A stretch of DNA of 64,000 bases from Tetracentron sinense. Its lineage: Eukaryota; Streptophyta; Magnoliopsida; Trochodendrales; Trochodendraceae. Positions 46,384-55,860 of the stretch are shown here, one piece after another. How positions within the stretch are numbered: position 1 is the first letter of the stretch; the number at the start of each line of letters is the position of its first letter. Where the stretch lies: assembly GCA_015143295.1 (NCBI GenBank), contig CM026565.1:31070052-31134051 (forward strand). The letters run 5' to 3'. A model generated the notes under the pieces. The model saw only the letters and a program-made list of their open reading frames with translations. It did not search any database and had not been told where the DNA came from. The position numbers were made by a program, and so were the translations under genes.

Positions 46384-47493
46384 ATGGAAGGCAGCGCTAT
46401 GGTTTTCAACCTGGGAGCGGATGAGCCAAGGTGGAGTGAGTCCACGGATGCTCAAGGTGCCATGAGGACACGACTGGCCGGGGGAGTGCTTGTCGTGGCG
46501 AGTAAAAGAGATCGCGTAGGGGAGCTGGGTTCAAGCATGACAGGACTCGAAAAGGGAATCGAGCAACCCAAAGGGGAGATGCCGAACACCAGGAGTGCGA
46601 TGCTCGTTACTCAATGGCAACTGGGAGAAACCATCAAGGAGTGGATGGAAAAACGACAAGCCGAGAGAGAGCTTGCTACGGAAAGGAGGATACAGAGGAT
46701 CAACTTCTGGTGCTTCATCTGCGATGAGACTCACAATGCTAGGGATTGCGAAGTGCGCAAGGCCCGACTAGCAAAGTTCTTGAGCGGAGAATGGTCAGCT
46801 GAAGACTCGGATGAGGAGGATGAGGATAATGGTAGTGATGAGGAGCCGAGCACAGGGATAGTGCAGCTTCTCAACCCGACGATGGAGGTGGATACGACTA
46901 AGCCCGAGGGTGAAGGGCTTAGGATCGTAGAGGAGCACTTCGATGGGGATACCTCGCGTGCACAGGGGGACACAAAGGCTAAAAACAACTTTGTCTCAGG
47001 GGAAGGGACAAATGGGCAGACACTGATGACGGTCAAGGGATCGGGGATGATCCAGGTTGTTGAAATGGAATCTCAACCCATTCATGGTGTGGTCCAGGGA
47101 GCGAGGCTGCACAGCGGAGCATGGATGAGGAAGGCGAAGTTGTTGGTAGTTAGGCTGGATGGCTACCAACTCAACTTGAAGGTGAAGTTTGGGGGCATGG
47201 TGAAAAGAGCACCTATGCCTCGTGCTAACTCCTTGAGGAAGGAGGAACCAGGAATGGTCCCATTGGTACTAGGGACCAAAATAGTTACAAAATGTTTCGA
47301 GGATCTTCACTTCGCAAAGGGAAATGAATGGAAAACCCTGAAGTGGAGAAAGCGCAGGAAATGGAGAAGGCGGCACAGAAATAAGTCGCGACGAGGGCGT
47401 CGCGAATTTAGGTGGGGGAGAGTGTCACACTCCAACTTTGTAATAGACTTGTGTATATATACTTGTAGAGATTCTAGAAGTAGAGAGATGTAG
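46384..47493 (+). CDS. Intact Gag-like ORF of a non-autonomous LTR element
   Basis: Encodes about 369 residues from the ATG at 46384 with no stop until the start of the 3' LTR. Visible parts: a helical charged region with KEWMEKRQAERELATERR, a zinc knuckle CFICDETHNARDC (CX2CX3HX4C, the same spacing as the chromovirus Gag at 18.5 kb), an acidic stretch DSDEEDEDNGSDEE, a central region of no known fold, and a basic tail RKRRKWRRRHRNKSRRGRR. It lacks protease, RT, RNase H and integrase. Known Gag-only plant elements depend on a partner's enzymes. The first in-frame ATG was chosen; the last ~24 codons run into the 3' LTR. Confidence 0.75.
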   Translation: MEGSAMVFNLGADEPRWSESTDAQGAMRTRLAGGVLVVASKRDRVGELGSSMTGLEKGIEQPKGEMPNTRSAMLVTQWQLGETIKEWMEKRQAERELATERRIQRINFWCFICDETHNARDCEVRKARLAKFLSGEWSAEDSDEEDEDNGSDEEPSTGIVQLLNPTMEVDTTKPEGEGLRIVEEHFDGDTSRAQGDTKAKNNFVSGEGTNGQTLMTVKGSGMIQVVEMESQPIHGVVQGARLHSGAWMRKAKLLVVRLDGYQLNLKVKFGGMVKRAPMPRANSLRKEEPGMVPLVLGTKIVTKCFEDLHFAKGNEWKTLKWRKRRKWRRRHRNKSRRGRREFRWGRVSHSNFVIDLCIYTCRDSRSREM

Positions 47494-47862
47494 AAGCTTT
47501 CTAAAAAGTTCCTAGAGAGGAGGTGGTAGAAGAGTCTAGAAGTAGGAAACTCTAGAATAGTTTTCTAGAGGAGGTGGTAGAATTCTAGAGAAATCCTCCA
47601 AATGAGGTGAGAATGTTCTAGAGTATAGAACCTTCCCATGAGATGTATATAAAGGGGATGACCCCTCATTTGTAATTCAATCAAAAGTATCCAAGTATTC
47701 ATCCAATTGTGTATACTCTCTTGTGTAATAAGAGTGAGTATTCTTCCAAAGAGTGTTTCTACTTCTCTCCTACTAGTTTCAGGGTAAGGCTAACTCGTTT
47801 AGGACGGACTCTAGCACGAGTGCCGCACGGTCAAGGTTGGGGAAATAACTAAGGCCGTAGCA
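47423..47862 (+). repeat. 3' LTR of gag-only retroelement
   Basis: 440 bp, TGTCACACTCC to CGTAGCA, preceded by the polypurine tract GGTGGGGGAGAG (47411-47422). The TATA-like TGTATATAAAGGG recurs at about 47643. The outer flanks AATAG and ATATG do not match well as a 5-bp duplication. Confidence 0.88.
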
Positions 47863-47871
47863 ATATGCTAA

Positions 47872-48121
47872 GGTGGCGTTTGGCCGGATTGGAGTTTTTT
47901 GGCCAAAAATCAATTCTGATAAAATTGATTGTGTAGAAATTAATGGTCAAATAATCATTTTCTCAAATAATATTGTTCGGAGAATACGAAGTTGAGAGAC
48001 TCACCTACATATTCTCTGAACACTATTATTTGAGAAAATGATTATTTGACCATTAATTTCTACACAATCAATTTTACCAGAATTGATTTTTGGCTAAAAA
48101 AGATCCAATCCAAACGCCCCA
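47872..48121. mobile_element. 250-bp near-perfect palindromic MITE
   Basis: Arms of about 110 bp (GGCGTTTGGCCGGATTGG ... TCAAATAATCATTTTCTC ... and mirror) around a ~25-bp loop near 47985-48010. TAA flanks both sides (47869-47871, 48122-48124). The arms match almost base for base. It begins 9 bp after the gag-only element. Confidence 0.85.
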
Positions 48122-48232
48122 TAAGTGTTAGGTCAAGTCAATCGTTGATTAAGGAGGTAAGTGTAATTTGGCAAAGAAACACAAGAATCAGTTGAAGTTA
48201 TAACCCAAAAAAAAATCACATGCCTTTGGTAA

Positions 48233-48650
48233 GAGCATTCCTAGCAGCCTCACCAAAATAACTTTTTGGTTATTTTGGTGAGCCAAAAGACTAAAAAGGT
48301 GTTAAAATGACTCCCAACAGCCTCAACAGAATGAAGAAATCCATTTGGTGAGTCTACAGTACTCACCAAAGTTAAATCTTCTCACCCTTGGGCCCACACA
48401 AAAAATAAAATAAGGTTTCTCTCTCTCCCTTTCTTTTTTTGGTCTCACACAAACAATAGAATAATATTTTTCTCTCTTCCTTTTTCATTTTCCCACACAA
48501 ATGATAAAATATTATTTCTCTCTCCTTCTTTTTTTGGTTAAAATGGTGAGGCTGTTGGGAGTGTTTTAAAAAAGTGGCTCACCAAAACCACTTTTTGTGG
48601 GTTTTGGCTATTTTGGTGAGTGAAATTTGGTGAGGCTGCTAGGAATGCTC
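48233..48650. mobile_element. Harbinger/Tourist-like MITE, second copy
   Basis: Same ends as 30240-30686 (GAGCATTCCTAGCAGCCTC ... GAGGCTGCTAGGAATGCTC), with TAA before and TTAA after. Slightly shorter, with an internal deletion. Confidence 0.85.
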
Positions 48651-49070
48651 TTAAGGGGACTATCTTTAAGCAAAAATAAAAGTAGTAAAAGACACTAACC
48701 AGCCACAATCACATTTTATGTTGCTTTCACATTCAAAAAACCATATTTTTAGGGGAAGGGGAGTGCTAGCCCTAGTATTTCCCTATTCCACTCGCCCTTT
48801 TTAGGGAGCGACAAAAAAGAAAAAGACTAATGCTTTTGTTTCCTTGCCTTCGCCACAAAAGGGGAGGGTAATAAAAGAGAATAGGGCTAGCTAGTAAATA
48901 CGTGAAGAATCATGAAAGCTTTCGAACTCTGTCTTTTCAAAGATTTCATGCTATAGCTACACCATGTGACCGCTAACTTTTTCTTTTGTTTTTTCCCTGC
49001 AATAAAGCCTCAATCTTAGGAGCTCCTTTCCTAGAAAAATTGGGGTTAGTTTTTGTGTCGAAAAATGTCT
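48651..49070. other. Intergenic, no gene seen
   Basis: No open frame with recognisable content. A weak inverted pair GGGGAAGGGGAGTGCTAGC/GGGGAGGGTA...GGGCTAGCTAG spans about 48752-48892. Confidence 0.35.
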
Positions 49071-49074
49071 TAAT

Positions 49075-49500
49075 ACACCCGCGGTTTAAAAATGGCTGGT
49101 TCTCATTAGTCCACTCCCCATTTTTAAACACTCAACAGTGGGTAAGATTTACTCACTCTTAGAGTGTGTTTGTTTGACGAAAAAAAAGAAAAGAAAAGAA
49201 ACAAAAAATTTCTTTCAAAGATTGAAGAAATTTTTAGAAGAAAATTGACTACTATTAAGAAAGTGCAAGAAAATAAAAATGTGTTTCTTGCAAACAAAAC
49301 GTAAGAAAATTGTAAGAAAATTCACTTTTCTTTTACTTTTTCTCACTTTCTCACCAAAGGAACGCACTCTTAGGGTAAGTAATCCAATCTTGATTTTGAA
49401 GAAAAAAAAATCTTAACTTTAATTTAATTAAACTTAATCAGGGTTAAAGGGGTGTTAAAAGGGACACAAGGACATGAGGTAAGATAAGTAGTGGACCTCA
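49075..49500. repeat. Foldback copy interrupted by a TTA-flanked MITE
   Basis: Left GGTTCTCATTAGTCCACTCC and GTAAGATTTACTCACTC, right TAAGTAATCCAATCTTGATT and TTAAAAGGGACACAAGGAC. At 49161-49375 a MITE with ends GAGTGTGTTTGTTTGACG and CACCAAAGGAACGCACTC, flanked by TTA, sits exactly in the core. Confidence 0.75.
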
Positions 49501-50924
49501 GGTCACTAATCACTGCCTTTTGTGTTAATTAAAGAAAATTTTTACCTCCAAATTCACACTTTCAAGATCACTATGGCAGTGACAACTTTGAAAACAATCA
49601 ATCACGAGGGTTTCAGGCATGAAAACGGATTTGAACAAAACGTCTAAATGTCTAAGGACGAAAGAAAAAAATGCTCCACAGGGAACTCGTTTTATGTCGG
49701 CATATTCGTGTTAGTTAGACGTCGGCCATGAAATCCATCACTATACTTGATCACGGGCATTCATATCTTGGTCAAATAGAACTGTGCGCTTGAGAAGTGG
49801 GGGCGTCAAGCTACCGATCTAGAACAGCAAGAGAGAGTCCTTCCTTATATGTAGCGCTCACCTTTTTTCTCATCATAAACCATAAAAGTTTTATTTGAAA
49901 ATTTCGCTTTTAAACTAGTTGAAGGGATAGCAACCTCCGTGTTAGGCCAGCAGTGAGACTTCCGAAAAAAAAATTAAAAATAATAATCTACTTTTGAGCT
50001 AAAGCTCCTCTTATGTTAATATTAATTTCTTCACTATGTAAATGGTAATGAACTTATGATTATGATGCATTACAACATCGTGCTTAGAGTGTAATCGTTT
50101 ACAAAATTAAAATAACTCAAATTGCAAGCTTATCTTAAATGGGTGATATTTAAAAGGATAAAGTATGTGTCGTGTTCAAGAAGGCGTGCATGGACCATTC
50201 AAGCATGCCACATTTCAACTTTTTTTTAAGCCAAAATTCAACTTAATTGGATAATGTTCATGATATTGTATTTTTTTAGAATGTCGTAAAATATTGCAAT
50301 TATTGGATGAAATGCCTATAGATCTTATAATGTTATGATAATCAATTGGATTAGTTATTCCTTTTATTTTTATGAAAAATTTGCGAGGAGTCGCATTTGA
50401 TATGCCGACCACTAAGAATATGAATAAAATTAGGATTATTTTAATGTTTTTTTTTACAATATAAAAATCTAAAGGTATATGTAAGGAAAAATGTAAGCAA
50501 GTATGGCTGTATAAATACACAACTATACCAGCGCGTGAATGTGGGACCCATAAGATATGTCATTAAATCAGACGGTTACCACTAGCAGTGTGTTGACTTT
50601 TTGTAGAGGGTCTTCTTGGTAGAAGCCTGGGTCCCACCCCTTGTTTTCTTTCTTTTATTTAGTTTTGACTTAGTGGTGTTCCGGTAATTTTAAATTTGAT
50701 AATGAGGTGAGTACAGGAAATTCATTTATTTGCCTTGGGAATCTAAATTCGCACTGCACGATGACAGGATTCAAAGTTCGGCGGAGATTTAGGAGCTATT
50801 TGGGCATTGGATTTTGCTACGAATCGTTTTTTACCTTCCGAAAATAGAATAAAAAATTCGTGATTGTCGAGACCTTTCTTTTTCTTTGTTTTTTTGGTCA
50901 AAGGTAGGGAATGGATTTCGTCTA
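49501..50924. other. Intergenic, no gene recognised
   Basis: AT-rich. The minus-strand frame at 50520-50215 is hydrophobic low-complexity with no known domain. Nothing else readable. Confidence 0.35.
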
Positions 50925-51760
50925 GCCATCGCCAGACCAAATTCGTCTGGCTTCCATCCCAAAGGTTAACACGTGTCTCTCTTGAGATCCCTTAACTAAG
51001 GTAAGATTCACTAAATGTTAGGATTCAAACATTTTTTTTTGGGTCAATATGGAGTGTCCGGAGCTTAAGACTACAACTAATCCACACATGCTACCAAGAG
51101 ATACCCTCTCCCTGACAACCGATAATGTCAGTGTACCCTGACCCAAGTGTCCCGTGTCCCTTTTAACTCCTGTTTAATCATGGTTAAGCTTAATTAAATT
51201 AAAATTAGTATTTTTGTTTTTGTTTTTTCTAAAAACTATGGTTTGATTACTTAACTTAGGGTGTTAACCACAAGTGATGGATGGTAAAAAAGGGGTTGGA
51301 TCAATGAGAATATCGGGTCAACTTTAAAGCTGACCTTAGGGTCTAATTTTTTTTTCCATTTAAAAAAAAAAAAAAAAATTAACTATGGAAGTTAAAGTTC
51401 CATAACCTGGATTAAAATGGCAGTGAAAGGGACTTTGTGAGTGTTTTGGTCAGTGTTGTCAGAACCGGATTGGACCGGTCGGTTGAACCCGTGGAACAAG
51501 GAACCGGGTCCCTCTTCGGTTCCTAAAACCTCCAAATTCGGGACTATTTAAGAACCAATCAGAACTGGTAGAACCGATCATAGAACCGGGAAAATTGGGG
51601 GGGGAGGGGATAAAAAAATAGTTCTTTTGACAAAAAGTACACGGTCGAACCGGTGGAATCGAGAACCGGCCATTCCGTCGATTCGATGTCCGGTTCAGTT
51701 TTGAAAACACTGATTTTGGTCAAGCGAGGGCCAGTCCACTAACCAGGTATCATTTACACT
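50925..51760. repeat. Foldback copy, CGTCTGGC shoulder, interrupted by the AACCGG-word hAT-like MITE
   Basis: Left CGTCTAGCCATCGCCAGACC and ACACGTGTCTCTCTTGAG; right TTAAAATGGCAGTGAAAGGG and GTGAGTGTTTTGGT, then the hAT-like element 51451-51712, then GGTCAAGCGAGGGCCAG. The middle holds extra, less regular DNA (51035-51300). Confidence 0.55.
51451..51712. mobile_element. hAT-like MITE, AACCGG-word family
   Basis: Ends CAGTGTTGTCAGAACCGG and CCGGTTCAGTTTTGAAAACACTG, with a 7/8 duplication GTTTTGGT/ATTTTGGT (51443-51450, 51713-51720). Both flanks are full of GAACCGG and CCGGTT words. It is inserted in the right arm of a foldback repeat. Confidence 0.88.
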
Positions 51761-51888
51761 CTAAACACACACACAAACCGCTAAAGTACCATAAGGTAGT
51801 TGGTGCAAGCTACTTTAGTTGGTAAAGTCTCTTGGCGTACAAGAGATCTAACATTGAATTGGGTTTATGGGAGAGTGAGGGCTACCCC

Positions 51889-52640
51889 TCATTGTGTAGC
51901 CCATAGGTCATTGTGATCTCCAATAAACCCAAAAAAATAAGTGTAATAAGGTAACTCTACTCGATCACTCAAAAAAAGACTAACTAATAAAGGAGTGTAT
52001 AAGGGGCCCTTCATTTTTTTGTTTTTTGCTGAGTGAAACGCTTGTGCGAAGCTAGGGGCCACGAAAGAATGAGTCGATCCGGTGTCAATCCACACACAAG
52101 CTAAACAGTCATTTATTCTAGAGAATTTGAATTGGATACATAATTAAATGTCAAATCATGTGCGCAAACATATAACATATAATAGTATATCAACAACCAT
52201 CATAGAAATTTTATACTTAAAATAATAATATTAAATCATAGCAACCTTGATTATTGCGTCTCATGACGAAAGTCATGAGAGCAAATAATGAACCATAAGT
52301 CCAACTTGAAAACAATCTTAACCCTGTAGTCATAACCAATCAAAAGCCTAAACCTTAAAGAACTTAAATCTCATTCGTTCGAGGTTTTCCTTCTAATACA
52401 ACCTACATAATCATCAAGCCTGAGTCTTAAAGAAAACCTAATCCTTTAGTCTCTATGTTGCTTTTCTAGGTTTGACAAGTCCCCTTGTCCTACACTTAAT
52501 GCCTTAGCCCTAAGGACTTTAATGTCTTGGGCTCTGATACCACCTCTGGTATCAGACCTATAATTTAGAATTCATCTGAGTTCTAATTTCAACTCAGAGA
52601 ACAACCTAATCCTAAGAACCTAATGTCTTGTGCTCTGATA
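51889..52640 (-). pseudogene. Truncated gypsy internal region with protease-like fragment
   Basis: On the minus strand, WIDTGSTHSFVAPSFAQAF (52092-52036) carries the DTG active-site motif and the THSF context of Ty3/gypsy proteases; the rest is lost. Between it and the LTR at 52648 lie two PBS-like phrases (CTCTGATACCAC at 52534-52545 and 52634-52645, minus-strand GTGGTATCAGAG). Gag cannot be recognised. Confidence 0.6.
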
Positions 52641-52647
52641 CCACATC

Positions 52648-55284
52648 TGTAACGATTCCAAATCCTACCTTGACCAAAATAGGATTTTGGGTCACCACAT
52701 TTCTTAATCTGCTTAAATCATATGACATACAAGGCATGCTAAACACGAGTCTCCAAAATATAAGAATAATAAAATTTCGATGTATAAATCAGACCATCAT
52801 GCTTAAGTATGAGACCAATGGAAACATAACCCACAAACATAATATTCTGATACTCAACTATAAAGTAATCTGATAAGCAACAATATCTAAATATCTATTA
52901 CAAAAACTTCTCACAATTCAAATGTAAAAGCCTAGTAATAAGGCCACATGTCCAAATCCCGCTCTCCCTCAGCAAAGTGATCAATTTCTTCATATACGCC
53001 ATAAGCCTCCTCCACCCAAGGCTCACCAACAAATTCGGACTCCACACCTGCCAAGACAAAAGTCTGGCTGATTACAAAAGCACTCGGTGTATATAAAATC
53101 CAACCAACAATATAGTATCCATACACTTAGTTAGTACCATAATCAATAGCATAATAACAAAATCAGAGTGTGAAAGTACACGTGCTCATATCCATCATAT
53201 CATCACCTTTGTTGGAATGTGGCTCGAATAAGGAAAATCCCCAAGGGGCGATCGATCGCCCAATTCGCCGTTTTGAGTGGAAATTTTCGGAAATTGATAT
53301 TTTAAGTCTCTTTATGTTTTGGGAAACCCCTATTCCGATTGAGAGACTTCCTATTAGCTTAGAGCTCTTGTTTAGGCTTATAGATAGGGAATTAGGGGTT
53401 TCTAGGGATCAAAAGGGAATGCTTTTGCATTGAGAGTGGGAAGCAATAGAAATGGTTAAAGTATACTAGGGCTTGAGAAAGACTTAAGGGAGGATAGATA
53501 GAGATTCTTCTTTGGGTTTTCATAGAGAAAGTGAGTTGAGTGCTTTTGTACTGGTTCCTCAAGGTGTCTGTAAATAAAGAAGTAATCGGATCTTGACCCG
53601 TGGACGTAGGCAGGTTGTTGCCGAACCATGTATATCTCTTGTGGTCCCTTGTGGTGTGTGTTTTGTTTTATTCTTGCCGTCTGGTTATTTTCTATTGGCT
53701 GTTTTCTCACAACAACCTTGACTCATGTACTTGTGAGAATCTTAGACTTATGAAGTAACATGCTTATGAGATGCTTATGGTTATGAGATCATGTGCTTAT
53801 GAGATGCTTATGCTTATTAGTCTTTGAGCAGCTTATTCAGATCCCTCATCGGGCTTATTCAGATTTCTCATTTAACTTATGCAATGTTTATGCTTATGCT
53901 TATGCACATATTTATACACTCCCTTATTCAGACATATCGTATCCATTGTCGGGGTTATTCAGATTCTCCTCCTTCTTATGCAGTCCTACAAGGCATATGA
54001 AATACTTATGCTTGTGGTCCACGTGTGTGACTTGTGAGACTCTTATCTTAACATGCATGTGAGTTTGTGTATAAGTGTTGTAATTAACGTTCGAATCGGT
54101 CATCTCTTAGATTCCAATCATCTGTCAAGAAATTCCGCCAGGTTACATCTCCCTGGTTAGAGAATACTCAACATAGAAATCTTTCCTCTAAATTCTTACA
54201 TCTCCAAATATTAACTATCATGTGATATAATTAGACATGATTTAACAAACAATCACATATACATATCTTATCATGATTCTAAGCATAATTCATAATCAAT
54301 TTCACAAATATTCATTTCTAAGTTATTCATTTTCCATTACATTAGTCCATCCTCCATTTCTCACCATTTATAAGTCATATAAACCATAAAATTCATCCAC
54401 ATACATTCTCATCCTCCATTTGTACATAATTTAATAACCATATAAAACCATAAATTCTTCCACATACATTCTCATCATCCATTTACTTCATTCTTAAACT
54501 AGACATCATCAATTTCATAAGAAAACTCCATATTATATTCATATAGTCACACTCATTCATAATAACTCATAATCTTCATATTATTGTTCATATAGTCACA
54601 CTCATTCTTATCATTATCATACCAATAATCCATCATTTATAACTTAAACCATCTTAAACATACATAAGTTCATAATAGAAGTGGGTTAGATATAATTGAC
54701 CTTTGAGATTGTTTCCTTTGATCCAAAACGCTCTCAAGAAAGTTTGATGTTGAATTTCAAACTTTCCTTACAATTTCCAAGTTATCTCATTCTTCTCCAA
54801 GCAAAACCCTTTTGAGAACTCAAGGTTTTCTCTCTTCTTTTGCTAAATTAGGTTATAAATGTTTAGAACACTCTAAAACCTCGAAATAGAACCTCTATTT
54901 ATAGTCTTATGGGTTTAAAACCCTAAAATCTATAATTTTGGAGTTTTTTTAAATGAAAATTGCGCGCTCCGATCGATCGGGGTTTAGTTCCGATTGATTA
55001 GGGCTAACACAGGCAAAACTGGGCAATTTTTTGGTGTCGGCCGATTGATCGGTCTGGGAGAGTCAATTGATCGGCCCGAGACAGCATGCCTTGGCGATCA
55101 CTGGTTACTCCGATTAATCAGTTTGCGAGGTCCGATTGATCGGGGGTCCTGAATTTGGTATTTTTCAACATTTTCCACTCTCCAACTTTCTTGACTTAAC
55201 ACACATATGCATAGAATACTAAAATGACAATAATACTCTTACTACACAAGACATGAACAAGGGAAAAAGGTCTGAGACTTTACA
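52648..55284 (-). repeat. Gypsy-type LTR (5' LTR of a truncated minus-strand element)
   Basis: TGTAACGATTCC at left and ACTTTACA at right. The PBS-like GTGGTATCAGAG lies just outside its left edge, fixing minus orientation. Closely related to the solo LTR at 55942-58365 (shared CATACAAGGCATGCTAA, ACACGAGTCTCCAAAA, CAGTGTATATAAAATCCAAC-type phrases). Interrupted by a copia solo LTR at 53210-53714. Contains CCGATCGATCGG-like palindromes at 54960-55150. Confidence 0.75.
53210..53714 (+). mobile_element. 505-bp copia-type solo LTR
   Basis: TGTTGGAATGTGG to TCTCACAACA, perfect 5-bp duplication ACCTT (53205-53209, 53715-53719). GACCCGTGGACGTAGGCAGG and AACCATGTATATCTCTTGTG are typical R/U5 phrases of plant copia LTRs. 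Its removal restores alignment with the sister LTR at 56490-56505. Confidence 0.88.
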
Positions 55285-55860
55285 ACCTCAGTTAGTGAGT
55301 TAGTATCTGTTTTGAGTTATTGGCGGGTGAAGATTACAACACTCTTACCCTCTTGGGAATGGATACTGGACCAAGTGTGTGGTGACTAGCACCACAACCA
55401 ATGGGGCAAGCTTAGCTTCTTGGGGCCAACCCTTCATTACTTAGGCTCTTTTAGAGTGGTTGCTTGGACTCACCCTTATGACACTTTAGCGGTTACCTTA
55501 GGTCTGATTGTGTGTATGTGTTTGTTAGGTGTTATATTACCTCTTACAAAAAAATATCAAATCGATGTTTGTAGCTAAGTAATACTATCCATCTTAGTCC
55601 CACATCGCCGGGCTACTAACTTCACAAGGGGTGTACAAGGAGCCATCAACCCTCCATGAATCAGACCCTTTTGGAGTGGTTGCTTGGACTCACCCTTATG
55701 GCACTCTAGCGATCACCTTAGGTCTATTGAGTGTGTGTGTGTTAGGTGTTATATTATCTCTTGCCCAAAAAAAATAAAATAAAGGGTTGTTGGTCCCTTA
55801 TACACACCTTTACGTGACTAGTAAATGCTTAACTTGCTTGTAGTTTCTATTATGTAACGA
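55285..55860. repeat. Short duplicated repeat between the two LTR blocks
   Basis: A ~110-bp unit (TTTAGAGTGGTTGCTTGGAC ... TTACCTTAGGTCT ... GTGTTAGGTGTTATATTA) occurs at about 55448-55550 and again, as TTTTGGAGTGGTTGCTTGG, at about 55667-55770. AGTCCCACATCG occurs at 55597. No gene. Confidence 0.5.

Larger units (their letters stand above)
45858..47862 (+). mobile_element. 2-kb non-autonomous LTR retrotransposon with gag only
   Basis: Two LTRs, a tRNA-Met-type PBS, one Gag-like ORF and a polypurine tract in about 2.0 kb, with no trace of pol. The layout matches gag-only non-autonomous LTR elements. The shared unusual zinc-knuckle spacing suggests, but does not prove, a chromovirus partner. 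Confidence 0.85.

Noticed and set aside
53170..53433. 87-codon plus-strand open frame
   Set aside because: It crosses the left boundary of the nested copia solo LTR, so it is a chance frame.
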